Notes: generated by a model from the sequence alone, not told the origin. A stretch of DNA of 43,221 nucleotides from an uncultured Eubacteriales bacterium (GCA_934525065.1 CAKSYX010000013.1:1-43221); one strand, 5' to 3'. Counted from the stretch's first letter, positions 23,962 to 33,110 are shown. Made by a program: numbers and translations.

Positions 23962-25080
23962 ATGAAAATTATCTTTGCTGCCGGCGGAACCGGCGGACAT
24001 ATCAATCCGGCTCTCGCGGCTGCGGGGGAGATTCGCGAAAAATATTCGGACGCTCAAATTCTTTTTATAGGAACGAAGGACAAAATGGAAGCCCGTCTCG
24101 TTCCTGCTGCGGGTTTTGATTTCAGAACGATTGAAATTTCGGGCTTTTACCGTCAGCTTACGCTTGAAAACATCAAGCGCAACATAAAAACGCTTTCTCA
24201 TCTTCTCAGCTCCTCAAAAGAAGCGAAGAAAATCATCAAGGAGTTTAAGCCCGATGTTGTTGTCGGCTTCGGCGGCTATGTCAGCGGACCGGTGCTCAGG
24301 GAAGCGCAAAAGCTTTCAATTCCGACTGCTATCCATGAGCAGAACGCATATCCGGGAATCACAAACAAAGCACTTGCAAAAAACGCCGACGCGGTCATGC
24401 TTGCCACGCCGAAGGCTGCGCAGTACCTTGAATGCAAAAACGAACCCATTGTCACCGGTCTTCCTGTCAGGGGAGAGCTGCTTCGCGCAGAACGTGCACT
24501 CAGCCGCGAGGAGCTCGGAGTGAAGGAAAATCAGACCCTCGTTCTCTCAATGGGCGGTTCGCTCGGCGCTGAAGCTATCAACAAGGCAATGGTCTCGCTG
24601 ATTGCCGCGAATTATAAAAACAAGGAGCTTTACTTCCTCCACGCCACGGGTCAGTTCGGACTTTGGGTTCCGGATAAGCTTCGCGAAGCGGGTGTTGACC
24701 CCGACAAAGAGGATAACGTTGAAATCCGTGAATACATAAACGACATGGCTCGCTGCATGAGTGCCGCCGATATTGTTATCTGCCGTGCCGGAGCAAGCTC
24801 GCTTTCGGAAATTGAAGCACTCGGAAAGGCTTCTATCCTCATTCCTTCACCGAACGTTGCGGAAAACCACCAATACCACAACGCAATGGCTCTCGTTGAA
24901 AAGGATGCCGCTCTTCTTATTGAAGAAAAGGACCTGACTAAAGAGTCGCTTCAGGCGGCGTTTGATTCGCTTTCAAAGAACAAGGAAAAGCTCCTTGAAA
25001 CCGCGAAAAATGCGAAAAGCCTTTCAATCGGCAACGCAAAGGAAAAAATTGCGCAAATAATAGTCTCTCTTGCACAGTAA
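23962..25080 (+). CDS. murG: UDP-GlcNAc:lipid I transferase MurG
   Basis: The 372-residue GT-B glycosyltransferase converts lipid I to lipid II on the inner membrane face. Family motifs are the N-terminal glycine-rich loop AAGGTGGHINPALA, VVGFGGYVSGP near 90, TAIHEQNAYPGITNKALA near 115, SMGGSLGAEAIN near 190, and the UDP-GlcNAc pocket ICRAGASSLSEIEALGKASILIPSP near 270. ATG 23962 gives the normal MurG N-terminus but lacks a good ribosome binding site. GTG 23938, eight codons earlier, has AAGGAAG about 15 bases upstream and is a possible alternative. It lies between ftsW and murA. Confidence 0.93.
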   Translation: MKIIFAAGGTGGHINPALAAAGEIREKYSDAQILFIGTKDKMEARLVPAAGFDFRTIEISGFYRQLTLENIKRNIKTLSHLLSSSKEAKKIIKEFKPDVVVGFGGYVSGPVLREAQKLSIPTAIHEQNAYPGITNKALAKNADAVMLATPKAAQYLECKNEPIVTGLPVRGELLRAERALSREELGVKENQTLVLSMGGSLGAEAINKAMVSLIAANYKNKELYFLHATGQFGLWVPDKLREAGVDPDKEDNVEIREYINDMARCMSAADIVICRAGASSLSEIEALGKASILIPSPNVAENHQYHNAMALVEKDAALLIEEKDLTKESLQAAFDSLSKNKEKLLETAKNAKSLSIGNAKEKIAQIIVSLAQ

Positions 25081-25147
25081 TTGAGCTTTTGGCATAGGAT
25101 AGGCTGACGGCAGCTCCCGTCCAATATCCTCAAAAGGTGTGATTCTT

Positions 25148-26413
25148 GTGAGTGAGATCATCATAAACGGCACAGAACGGCTTGAAGGAACGCTTGAAAT
25201 TCAGGGTTCAAAAAACAGCGCACTTCCAATCCTTGCCGCCTGCGTTCTTGTTGACGGGGTTAGCGTGCTTCATAACTGCCCGCTTCTTTCCGATGTTGAT
25301 GCGGCGGTCGCAATTCTTGAACACCTCGGCTGCACCGTAAAAAGGGAGGGGCACACCCTGACGGTTGATTCAAGGAACGTTTCGTGCTATAATATTCCCG
25401 AACAGCTGATGCGCGAAATGCGCTCATCAATCGTTTTTCTCGGTTCAATCGTTTCGCGCCTTTCAAAGGCAAAGGTTTTTTCTCCCGGTGGCTGTGAGAT
25501 CGGCCTGAGACCTATTGACCTTCATCTTTCCTCGCTTCGTGCGCTCGGTCTTTCGGTCGAACAGCAGGACGGAGCGCTTTTCTGTGAGGCAAAAAACGGC
25601 CTTGTCGGAACAACTGTCAGTCTTTCGTTCCCGAGTGTCGGCGCAACGGAAAATATTATTCTTGCCTCGGTTTTTGCAAAGGGAAGAACAACCGTTCTTA
25701 ATGCCGCGCGTGAGCCGGAAATTGAAGACCTTTCCCGTTTTCTCAATGAATGCGGCTGCCGCGTTCATGTCGGTTCCCACGGAACTGTTGTCATTGACGG
25801 CGTAAAGACGGCGCACGGAGCCGAACATACGATCATTCCGGACAGAATCGCCGCTCTTACATATATGTCAGCTGTTGCGTCCTGCGGCGGAGATGTCCTT
25901 TTCAAAAGCATTGATACCTCTCATTTCCTCTCCGTTCTCGGAACGTTTGAGGGCGCGGGCTGCCGCCTTGAGGACAAAAGAACAAAGCTCAGACTGATTT
26001 CGGACGGAAACCTCAAAGCCGTCCGCGATATACGAACAATGCCTTATCCCGGCTTTCCGACGGATGCGCAGGCTCCCGTTACGGCGATGCTCTGCACTGC
26101 AAAGGGAACGTCGGTCATAGTTGAAAATATATTTGAAAACCGGTTCAATCATATCGGCGAGCTGGTGCGTATGGGCGCGGATATCAAGGTCGAGGGCAGG
26201 GTCGCCATTGTTAACGGCGTGCCTTCGCTTCATTCGGCCCATGTGCTTGCCGTTGACCTGCGCGCGGGCAGTGCGCTCGTTGTTGCCGCACTTAAGGCCC
26301 ACGGAGAGACTGTGATAAGCGGCGTAAAGCACATTGACCGGGGATATGAAAAAATTGAAGACTGCCTGAAAAAAATCGGCGCGAGGATCGAAAGGAGTGC
26401 CGAAAGTGGATAA
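25148..26413 (+). CDS. murA: UDP-GlcNAc 1-carboxyvinyltransferase MurA
   Basis: The 421-residue EPSP-type enzyme makes the first committed peptidoglycan precursor from UDP-GlcNAc and phosphoenolpyruvate. GSKNSALP (20-27) carries the conserved Lys/Asn pair, and Cys116 in SPGGCEIGLRPIDLH is the catalytic residue that fosfomycin attacks. The cysteine is present, so fosfomycin sensitivity at this target is expected. The GTG at 25148 is preferred because AAAGGTG lies eight bases ahead; a GTG at 25139 overlaps that site. The end of murA overlaps divIB by eight bases. Confidence 0.93.
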   Translation: MSEIIINGTERLEGTLEIQGSKNSALPILAACVLVDGVSVLHNCPLLSDVDAAVAILEHLGCTVKREGHTLTVDSRNVSCYNIPEQLMREMRSSIVFLGSIVSRLSKAKVFSPGGCEIGLRPIDLHLSSLRALGLSVEQQDGALFCEAKNGLVGTTVSLSFPSVGATENIILASVFAKGRTTVLNAAREPEIEDLSRFLNECGCRVHVGSHGTVVIDGVKTAHGAEHTIIPDRIAALTYMSAVASCGGDVLFKSIDTSHFLSVLGTFEGAGCRLEDKRTKLRLISDGNLKAVRDIRTMPYPGFPTDAQAPVTAMLCTAKGTSVIVENIFENRFNHIGELVRMGADIKVEGRVAIVNGVPSLHSAHVLAVDLRAGSALVVAALKAHGETVISGVKHIDRGYEKIEDCLKKIGARIERSAESG

Positions 26414-27704
26414 CAACAAAAACAGCAACAGCCCGTTCGGCACTTTTGACTGGTCGAACCCTTCATCAGGACCTGCAAGCAGACCCAAGGATATTACCTC
26501 CGATATGTGGACGCCTATAAGTGCCGGAAGGACTGCTCATCAGCCTGCTTCTCCATCGCGTCTGAATGACAGAGAAAAGGCTGCACCGAAAAAGAGCGAT
26601 GCTTTGAGCGCACAGAAAAGAACACCGGCCGGAAAAAGGCCGCAGTCTGCCCAAAAGAAAAAAAGCTCCCCGCCGCAGAAAAAAACGCAGAGCGCAAAAA
26701 AGCGTCCGCCCGAAATGGGCGCCCAAGGAGAAAGCCGGGCGAAGGCGCGTCAGCCGGAGCGCAGACCCGGTGCAGAAACCAAACGTCCGCAGCAGCAGCG
26801 CAAGGCTGCACCGAGGGCCAATGCCGCCAGAGAGCAGAAAAGACTCGAAAACGACAGAAAACGCTATGAAAAATCGAGCCGTGAATATAACAAGCAGCGT
26901 TCAGCCGGAAAAGCCGGCGAGGAGATAACCAAAAAACGCGCAAGGAAAAAACGCCGCAGCAAACGCTTTTATGCCCTTCTTGTGACGGGAGTTACGCTGC
27001 TTGCCGCAACGGCGGCGGTTTTGATCTACTGCTTTGCTGTCGGCTCACCGATTTCCGAAATCGTTGTTGACGGCGAGAGCATCTATTCCGCAAAAGAGAT
27101 TGGGGCGTCATGCGGCGTTGTTGTCGGCGACAATATTTTTACGGTCGGAAAGCAAAGGGTCAGCGAGGCGGTTTGCAAGGCTCTGCCGTATATCGGTTCG
27201 GTTGAAGTTAAACGCAGCTATCCGGACAAGCTCAGCCTGACCGTTACGCCAACGGCGGACAAGTACCTCATAAAAACAAAAAGCGGAGCGTATATTTGCC
27301 TTGATGAAAAAGACAAGGTGCTTTCGCTCAAAAAGAAAAAGGTCAAGAGCGGCGCTTTCCGCCTTGAGGGCTTTGAGGGTCAGAAAGTTGAACCCGGAAC
27401 GCAGTATGCTCCCTGCGAAGCGGACGAGAGACGTTTTGAAATCGGAAAGCGCATTGCCGCGGCCTTTGAGGGCAGCACTCTCAAAAACGTGAATGTTATA
27501 GACCTTTCAGATATCGACGCGATCGTTGCTGTTTATGACTCGCGCTACAACATTTTCATCGGCAACGCGGAAAATCTCGAAAACAAAATCGCGCTTGCCG
27601 CTTCAACGCTTCGCAAAAATGCGGTCAAAAACGGAAAGGGCTATGTTGACGTTCGCTTCAGCTCAATGGCGGCTTTTTACGAGGGAAGCATGGAGCCGCA
27701 GTGA
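26406..27704 (+). CDS. divIB: Cell division protein DivIB/FtsQ
   Basis: The 432-residue bitopic protein belongs to the FtsQ/DivIB family that binds FtsL and DivIC at the septum. Residues 1-190 are a long cytoplasmic region very rich in Lys, Arg, Gln and Pro (KKKSSPPQKKTQSAKKRPP and similar), likely disordered; a transmembrane helix follows (about 193-215), then a POTRA domain starting ISEIVVDGESIYSAKEI and the beta domain. The basic tail is much longer than in E. coli FtsQ. GTG 26406, with AAAGGAG nine bases ahead, is preferred; GTG 26397 abuts the ribosome binding site. It is the last gene before the ftsZ promoter. Confidence 0.85.
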   Translation: MDNNKNSNSPFGTFDWSNPSSGPASRPKDITSDMWTPISAGRTAHQPASPSRLNDREKAAPKKSDALSAQKRTPAGKRPQSAQKKKSSPPQKKTQSAKKRPPEMGAQGESRAKARQPERRPGAETKRPQQQRKAAPRANAAREQKRLENDRKRYEKSSREYNKQRSAGKAGEEITKKRARKKRRSKRFYALLVTGVTLLAATAAVLIYCFAVGSPISEIVVDGESIYSAKEIGASCGVVVGDNIFTVGKQRVSEAVCKALPYIGSVEVKRSYPDKLSLTVTPTADKYLIKTKSGAYICLDEKDKVLSLKKKKVKSGAFRLEGFEGQKVEPGTQYAPCEADERRFEIGKRIAAAFEGSTLKNVNVIDLSDIDAIVAVYDSRYNIFIGNAENLENKIALAASTLRKNAVKNGKGYVDVRFSSMAAFYEGSMEPQ

Positions 27705-27785
27705 TTCATATGCTGCCTGAAAGAAAATATGGACAAAAGCTCTAAAAACGGGAAGATTTTTTATAAAAGATGTGCAATTTTGTTG

Positions 27786-27814
27786 TTGTCTTTTTTGAAA
27801 AAGCATGATATAAT
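27786..27814 (+). promoter_or_regulatory. ftsZ promoter with extended -10
   Basis: TTGTCT (27786-27791) and a perfect TATAAT (27809-27814) are 17 bases apart, with the extended TGA just before the -10. The transcript would have a leader of about 120 bases. Confidence 0.75.
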
Positions 27815-27941
27815 ACCTTGAAACAGTGATACTGGGTGATTTTTATTCGAACAAAAAAGGCTCTTTGCGCTTTGTATCACCATTTATTTTTGAATTTGCT
27901 CTTATAATTTATCGGATAAACTTCAGACAGGAGGAAGTATA

Positions 27942-29372
27942 ATGGGCTTCATTATGGACAATGAAAATATTACCTACAACCAAATCAAGGTCGTCGGTGT
28001 CGGCGGAGGAGGAGGAAACGCCGTCAACAGCATGGTTGACGCCGGAGTTTTCGGCGTTGAATTTCTGACTATAAACACCGACCGTCAGATTCTTGAGGAT
28101 TCAAAAGCAACTCATAAAATCCAGATAGGCGAAAAAGTCACCGGCTGCATGGGTGCGGGCGGCGACCCGGCCGTCGGCAAAAAGGCTGCCGAGGAAAGCC
28201 GCGACGTAATTGCGGATGCCTTGCGTTCAACCGACATGGTTTTCATCACCGCCGGTATGGGCGGCGGAACCGGAACAGGCGCCGCTCCCGTTGTTGCCGA
28301 GGTTGCAAGGGAACTCGGTGCTCTCACCGTCGGCATCGTCACAAAGCCGTTCAAATTTGAAGGCAGAAGACGTATGCAACAGGCTGAGGACGGAATCCGC
28401 GAGCTTCAAAAGCACGTTGACAGCCTTATTGTTATCCCCAATGAAAGACTCAAGCTCCTCGGAGATAAATCCCTGAGCATGAAGGACGCCTTCGGAAAGG
28501 CAAACGAGGTTCTTTGGCAGGGCGTCAAGAGCATTTCGGATACCATTAAGGTTCCCGGATACATCAACCTTGACTTTTCTGATATCAAGTCCGTTATGAA
28601 GGACGCAGGCCGCGCCCACATGGGAATCGGCCGCGGAAGAGGTGCAGACTGCGCCGCAGAAGCCACAAAAGAGGCAATCACAAGTCCTCTTCTTGAAACC
28701 GCGATTGACGGCGCAAGCGGCGTCATCATCAACGTTACCTGTTCTTCCGATATGTCTCTTGACATGATTGAGCAGGCCGGCGACCTCATCACTCAGGCGA
28801 CTCACCCGGACGCAAACATCATCTTCGGTTCTGTTTTCGACGAGGATATGGGCGACGAAATGCTTATCACCGTTATTGCAACGGGCTTTGGTTCACCGGA
28901 AGAAAACGACGCGCAGAAGATGGGAGCTCCCGCAGCGGCTCAGGCTTCCGCACCGGCTGTTCCACAGTCCTCGGCCTCTTTAAACACGGGCTTCATCAGC
29001 CAGTCAACAAAGCCGAAGAGCTCCGGAACCTCAATCTTCACTTCAATGGATACCGGCGCCTCGTCTGACTTCAAGGCCACCGAGTTCGGAAGAAGCTTTG
29101 TTGCCGCTTATGAAAGCGCGAAAGAAAATGCTTCAAAGGCTCAGGCTTCGCAGCAGGCTGCTCCCGCTTCGGAAAACATCGGTATGCAGGACATCTCCTC
29201 CTTTTCAACTCCGATTGCCCCGAACACAGACTCTGCCGTTCAGTCTTTTGATGTGATTGAAACGCCGAAGAAGAAGACCGGCTCGATTTTTGACGACCCG
29301 GATGACGACGAAAGCGACGTTCTTCCGATTTTCAAGGGCAGGAACATCTTTTCAAACGGAAACAACAACTGA
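27942..29372 (+). CDS. ftsZ: Cell division GTPase FtsZ
   Basis: The 476-residue tubulin homologue polymerises into the Z ring. The GTP-binding motifs are GVGGGGGNAVN (20-30) and the tubulin signature GGGTGTGAAP (near 108), with the T7 synergy loop NLDFSDIKSVM. The globular core ends near residue 322; a 130-residue Ala/Ser/Gln-rich linker follows, longer than in B. subtilis, and the tail DDDESDVLPIFKGRNIF is the likely conserved peptide for partner binding. AGGAGGAA precedes the ATG. It has its own promoter and terminator, so it is expressed apart from the dcw genes. ftsA is not next to it. Confidence 0.97.
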   Translation: MGFIMDNENITYNQIKVVGVGGGGGNAVNSMVDAGVFGVEFLTINTDRQILEDSKATHKIQIGEKVTGCMGAGGDPAVGKKAAEESRDVIADALRSTDMVFITAGMGGGTGTGAAPVVAEVARELGALTVGIVTKPFKFEGRRRMQQAEDGIRELQKHVDSLIVIPNERLKLLGDKSLSMKDAFGKANEVLWQGVKSISDTIKVPGYINLDFSDIKSVMKDAGRAHMGIGRGRGADCAAEATKEAITSPLLETAIDGASGVIINVTCSSDMSLDMIEQAGDLITQATHPDANIIFGSVFDEDMGDEMLITVIATGFGSPEENDAQKMGAPAAAQASAPAVPQSSASLNTGFISQSTKPKSSGTSIFTSMDTGASSDFKATEFGRSFVAAYESAKENASKAQASQQAAPASENIGMQDISSFSTPIAPNTDSAVQSFDVIETPKKKTGSIFDDPDDDESDVLPIFKGRNIFSNGNNN

Positions 29373-29384
29373 GTAAACTCAGCT

Positions 29385-29415
29385 TCCCCGAGGCTTTATG
29401 CTTCGGGGACTTTTT
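29385..29415 (+). terminator. Intrinsic terminator after ftsZ
   Basis: Arms 29385-29393 and 29401-29409 (TCCCCGAGG/CTTCGGGGA) form 9 bp with one G-U, followed by ACTTTTT. Confidence 0.88.
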
Positions 29416-29483
29416 GCTTTAAGACAAAAAGTGATTAAAAATTCTTTTTTTCGTGTTATTTTTCAACTGTTCACAAAAAGCAC

Positions 29484-29512
29484 TTGACCTTTTTAGCTTT
29501 TTTTGTTATCCT
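29484..29512 (+). promoter_or_regulatory. Promoter of the DUF4474 gene
   Basis: TTGACC (29484-29489), 17 bases, then TATCCT (29507-29512) with an extended TGT. The reading frame of the next gene is open through here, but its ribosome binding site is at 29612. Confidence 0.6.
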
Positions 29513-29624
29513 ATCATATGAAACACTATGGGCTATTTTGTCTGAGTACTTGCCGGAAGAGAATTGTTTTTTCTGCGGCGGCTCAAGCGTACCTCTCAAA
29601 AAATCTGCCTTAGGAGGAAATAAT

Positions 29625-30596
29625 ATGGGAAAGTCCAAATCAACCGTATTTGCGCTTATCGCGCTTGTTGTTGTCTGCGCCGGCTCGTTCCTCGGCGTGA
29701 GGGCACTCAATAAAAGGACTCAGTCCGCTGCCCCTGTAATAACGACCCAGAAGGCGTTCACAACCGCTCCTGCCGCAACGACTGCGGCTCAGACCACTGC
29801 CGCTCAGACCACTGCGGAGCAGACAACGGCCGAACAGACAACCAAAGACGACTCAAAGACCACAACGAAGAGCCCGTTTTCAACCTTCGCCGAAAGCACA
29901 ACTGCGTCCGCACTCGGTTCAACAACGAAAAGGCCGGCCACAACGCTTTCAACAACATCGCCGTTTTCAACAACCAAGATTTCCTCAACAACAAAGACCT
30001 CCGGGGAGTCTCCGAGCGATATCATCAAAAAGGCTTCCGTTTTTTCGAACGGCTTCCTCGGATATAAATATGACCCGGACGGAAACGTATACTTCACAAA
30101 CAGCGACCCATGGCAGAGGAATTTCGGCTTCAACGAGCTTTATGATATCGGTGCTTCGTTCATCGTTTTCTATTATGACACTTTCCGCTGCAAGTTCAAT
30201 TATGCAAACAAGGACTGGATGATCCAGTTCTGGAAGGGTCAGTACGGCTTTGTTTTCATCGGTGCCGAAATCGGTGTTTATAACAAGCCCACCTCAAGAA
30301 AGGTTGAACATTATGACTGCGCTTCGAACGAGGACGCACTCAAAATGTCCATGACCTGCTACCGCAAGGGCAAGGAGATCTTCTCAAGGAAATATATGAC
30401 CTATTGGTGGTGCACCGGCTTCGTACCCGGAAAGCTTGACAAGTTCTCAGACCGCAGCGAACTTTCCGTCAAGGCAAGAATCACCCTCAAGGATTACAAA
30501 ATGCTCATAAGCTTCTGCGGCGCACTCAAGGAGAACGGCTTCACGCTCGGAAAGAATTACACAACCTCCGGCCTTGATGTTTTCATCACCTGGTGA
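29625..30596 (+). CDS. Membrane-anchored DUF4474 protein with Thr-rich stalk
   Basis: The 323-residue protein has a signal anchor (about 7-24), then a stalk of about 100 residues almost only of Thr, Ala, Ser and Gln with TTAAQTTAAQTTAEQTTAEQ-like repeats. A globular C-terminal domain of about 180 residues follows, which I recognise as DUF4474. Its hallmarks are GYKYDPDGNVYFTNSDPWQRNFGF, WMIQFWKGQYGFVFIGAEIGVY and a Cys pair region CRKGKEIFSRKYMTYWWCTGF; similar domains sit at the end of envelope proteins in Ruminococcaceae. Function is unknown. The stalk suggests display of the domain beyond the peptidoglycan. ATG 29625 follows AGGAGG. It stands alone between two promoters. Confidence 0.75.
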   Translation: MGKSKSTVFALIALVVVCAGSFLGVRALNKRTQSAAPVITTQKAFTTAPAATTAAQTTAAQTTAEQTTAEQTTKDDSKTTTKSPFSTFAESTTASALGSTTKRPATTLSTTSPFSTTKISSTTKTSGESPSDIIKKASVFSNGFLGYKYDPDGNVYFTNSDPWQRNFGFNELYDIGASFIVFYYDTFRCKFNYANKDWMIQFWKGQYGFVFIGAEIGVYNKPTSRKVEHYDCASNEDALKMSMTCYRKGKEIFSRKYMTYWWCTGFVPGKLDKFSDRSELSVKARITLKDYKMLISFCGALKENGFTLGKNYTTSGLDVFITW

Positions 30597-30665
30597 TGAG
30601 GCGCACGGTTTATTTGGCAAAGTGTAATTTCCGCGCAGTTTGTTAAAAATATTTTAATAATACTA

Positions 30666-30694
30666 TTGAATTTCTCATCAACATATTGTATAAT
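30666..30694 (+). promoter_or_regulatory. Promoter of the NPKTG surface protein gene
   Basis: TTGAAT (30666-30671), 17 bases, and a perfect TATAAT (30689-30694), about 80 bases before the start codon. Confidence 0.7.
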
Positions 30695-30772
30695 CAAACG
30701 GTGAAAATTCAATCAATATGTATATTTTCGGCGAAAGCCGTTGATATAAATATTCAGAAAGGATTGATTGTC

Positions 30773-31705
30773 ATGAAAAAGTTTTTAGGCGTTCTGGTCG
30801 TAGTTGCTCTTTGCATCTGCATGATCGTTCCGGCTGCAACGGCTAAGGGCAATGACCTCAGCTCCATCCTTGAAGGCGTTGATGTCGGCTCTCTTACCGA
30901 CGGCGAACTCGCTTCGATTCTCAAGGGTCTTGACCTTGACGGACTTGACACCGATGCTATCAAAAAAGCACTCGGCAGCGACAGTTCCTCAGCTTCGAAG
31001 ATTGAAGGCGCTCTCAAGAACCTCGGCGCAGACAGCAGTTCCGATTCTTCAACCGGTTCTGACGCTCTCAGCGGAATTTCGAGCCTTCTTGGCGGTATCG
31101 ATCTTTCAAAGATCAGCGGCTTGCTTTCGGACCCCAGTGCTATCACTGATATGTTCGGCGGTCTTCTCGGCGGTTCAGGCGACGGTTCAGGCTCCTCAGC
31201 AGGCGGATTCGATATCTCCTCGCTCATGGACACCATCTCCGGTGCTTTCTCCGGCGCAGGCTTTGACCTCGGCTCACTGACTGAAGGCTTTGACTTAGGT
31301 TCATTTGACTTTGGCAGCATTCTCGGCGGTCTCGGCGGCGGTTCAACCGGCGGCGACTCAAGCAAACCCGGCCAGAGCTCGAACGGTGCTATGGACGTTA
31401 TGTCGGGTATCATGGATAAACTGACCAGCGGCCTCGCCTCCCTCGGTATTGACACTTCTGCAATTGAGGGTCTCCTTGACAACGAGCTTGTCAACTTCTT
31501 TGCCAACATGTACATTGGCCTTGGCGAAGTTATTAAGCCCGGTGAAAAGGAAACAACAACCGCTCCGGTTACCTCAAAGCCCGCAGTTGTTACCAAGAAG
31601 AACCCCAAGACCGGTGATACCTCTGACGTATTTGTTGCTCTCGGCGTTCTGACTGTTGCTTCTGCAGCTGCATTCGTATGCCTCAAGAAGAAGAAGGAAA
31701 ACTGA
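30773..31705 (+). CDS. Secreted surface protein with NPKTG sortase-type anchor
   Basis: The 310-residue precursor has a signal peptide (KKFLGVLVVVALCICMIVPAATA, cleavage near residue 25). The body is low in complexity: Gly, Ser, Asp and Leu dominate in degenerate units such as LTEGFDLGSFDFGSILGGLGG. The C-terminus has the wall-sorting pattern NPKTGD, a hydrophobic stretch (FVALGVLTVASAAAFVCL) and KKKKEN, so a sortase is expected to link it to the wall; no sortase gene is in the window. The repeats may be flexible and surface-exposed. I cannot assign a function. AAAGGA precedes ATG 30773; a strong promoter and terminator frame this single gene. Confidence 0.7.
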   Translation: MKKFLGVLVVVALCICMIVPAATAKGNDLSSILEGVDVGSLTDGELASILKGLDLDGLDTDAIKKALGSDSSSASKIEGALKNLGADSSSDSSTGSDALSGISSLLGGIDLSKISGLLSDPSAITDMFGGLLGGSGDGSGSSAGGFDISSLMDTISGAFSGAGFDLGSLTEGFDLGSFDFGSILGGLGGGSTGGDSSKPGQSSNGAMDVMSGIMDKLTSGLASLGIDTSAIEGLLDNELVNFFANMYIGLGEVIKPGEKETTTAPVTSKPAVVTKKNPKTGDTSDVFVALGVLTVASAAAFVCLKKKKEN

Positions 31706-31744
31706 GTTTTCCCGACTCGTTAACTTTTTTAAAAAAGCTAATTG

Positions 31745-31778
31745 AAAGCGCTCTTGCGAAAGCAGGGGCGTTTTTTTT
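31745..31778 (+). terminator. Intrinsic terminator after the NPKTG surface protein
   Basis: Arms 31745-31757 and 31762-31774 close a GAAA tetraloop with 13 bp (three G-U), and the T8 run at 31771-31778 follows. Very strong in form. Confidence 0.9.
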
Positions 31779-31930
31779 GGCGTTTCTTTTGTTTCATCGG
31801 GTTGACAAGCAGACCAAGACGTTGATAAACTGACATTGGCTGTTCTAATGCTTTTTGTGCAACCCAAATCAAGCACGAGAAAGGCTTATCTGTTAAGATA
31901 ATATCAGACAGTTGAAGGGAGGAAGCAAAA

Positions 31931-32899
31931 ATGCAGGAATGGCAAAAGAACATTCAGAACCTGATTGATGAGATTGACCGCTGCATAAGAAGGCAGGAGG
32001 ACGAGGCACTGACGCTCGAGCACCTTTCACAGAAGCTCGGATATTCCGCCTATTATGTTTCAAGAAAATTCAGGGAAATCTCCGGAATGCAGCTGAGAGA
32101 CTATCTTTGCGGAAGAAGGCTCGCCTTTGCGCTCAAGGAGCTTCGGGATACCGACACAGGAATACTTGAGATTGCGCTCGGTTACGGCTTTTCGTCTCAC
32201 GAAGCGTTCACCCACGCTTTCAAAGCAGCCTATGGGCTTACACCGAGCGAATACCGCAAAAGGCCGGTTCCGGTTGTTCTGCGCACCGCCATTCACCCGT
32301 TTGACTGTTATTTATTAGGTATCGGAGGAACAGGTATGGCAACATCAACAGAAAGCATAAAGACCTATTTTGTAACGATTCCGGAGCATAAATTTTTGCA
32401 CATCCGGAACTATGAAAGCATCGGCTACTGGGATTTTTGGCAAAAGCAGAGCAAGATTCCCGGTCAGGACTGCGAAACAATCTGCGGCCTTCTTGAAAGC
32501 ATCAAGGGCAAGCTTGACGACGACGGCGGCAGTGCCGAGGATGCCTCAAGCGGTCAGGTAATGGCTTTCATAAACGAACCGGAGGGCAGAATCTGCAGCT
32601 GGGGAATTCCGCTTGCGGAAGCCTACGGTGTTCGGCTTCCGTCGGATTACAGCGGCGAGATTCCGCCGCAGATGCAGCTGATGGACGTTCCGGAAGGGGA
32701 GTACATTGTCTTTGAGCACGGCCCGTTCGATTTTGAAACGGAGAACCAAACCGTTGAGGCCGAAATCGAAAAGGCAATGCAGGAGTTTGATTATTCAAAA
32801 ACCGGCTATGAGCTTGACAAAACGCAGGGCAGGGTGTTTTATTTTTACCATGACTGCAAACGCTTCTGGAAGTATGTCAGGCCGGTGAAAAGAATCTGA
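31931..32899 (+). CDS. AraC-family regulator with GyrI-like effector domain
   Basis: The 322-residue protein has the AraC double helix-turn-helix at the N-terminus (residues 10-112: LTLEHLSQKLGYSAYYVSRKF and ILEIALGYGFSSHEAFTHAFKAAYGLTPSEYR) and a C-terminal GyrI/AraC-effector domain from about 145 to 322 (FVTIPEHKFLHIRNYESIGYW..., ending FYYHDCKRFWKYVRPVK). This DNA-binding-first order is that of the Rob/SoxS-like multidrug-sensing branch, with the second domain binding small molecules. No efflux or detoxification gene is next to it; targets are unknown. GGGAGGAAG precedes the ATG. Confidence 0.85.
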   Translation: MQEWQKNIQNLIDEIDRCIRRQEDEALTLEHLSQKLGYSAYYVSRKFREISGMQLRDYLCGRRLAFALKELRDTDTGILEIALGYGFSSHEAFTHAFKAAYGLTPSEYRKRPVPVVLRTAIHPFDCYLLGIGGTGMATSTESIKTYFVTIPEHKFLHIRNYESIGYWDFWQKQSKIPGQDCETICGLLESIKGKLDDDGGSAEDASSGQVMAFINEPEGRICSWGIPLAEAYGVRLPSDYSGEIPPQMQLMDVPEGEYIVFEHGPFDFETENQTVEAEIEKAMQEFDYSKTGYELDKTQGRVFYFYHDCKRFWKYVRPVKRI

Positions 32900-32931
32900 T
32901 TTGACAAAAAATATGCCGTTTTGTTTAAGCA

Positions 32932-32960
32932 CCGGGTCGCACGCGACCCCCGGGGTCTTT
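32932..32960 (+). terminator. Likely terminator after the AraC regulator
   Basis: GGGTCG/CGACCC around CACG (32934-32949), extended by CCGG/CCGG pairing, then TCTTTT. The T-run is short. Confidence 0.55.
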
Positions 32961-33020
32961 TAATATCTGCTGTCTGTTGTTAGGCAGTCATCCGTTTGCG
33001 CAACAAAAATAAACCCATAG

Positions 33021-33063
33021 AAAAAACGCAGTACCGGAACAAAACCGCTCCGTTACTGCGTTT
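33021..33063 (-). terminator. Terminator of the PF06541 membrane protein gene
   Basis: AAACGCAGTA (33024-33033) and TACTGCGTTT (33054-33063) pair perfectly; read on the minus strand the stem ends in a T-run. It lies 48 bases after the stop codon. Confidence 0.75.
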
Positions 33064-33110
33064 ATATATATAAACGGCCGCCGCCCACACACCAAAACGC
33101 TGCGGCCGCT

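Noticed and set aside
30754..31686. A 310-codon minus-strand frame opposite the NPKTG protein
   Set aside because: It arises from the skewed Gly/Ser/Asp codons on the plus strand; the plus frame has signal peptide, sorting signal and a ribosome binding site.
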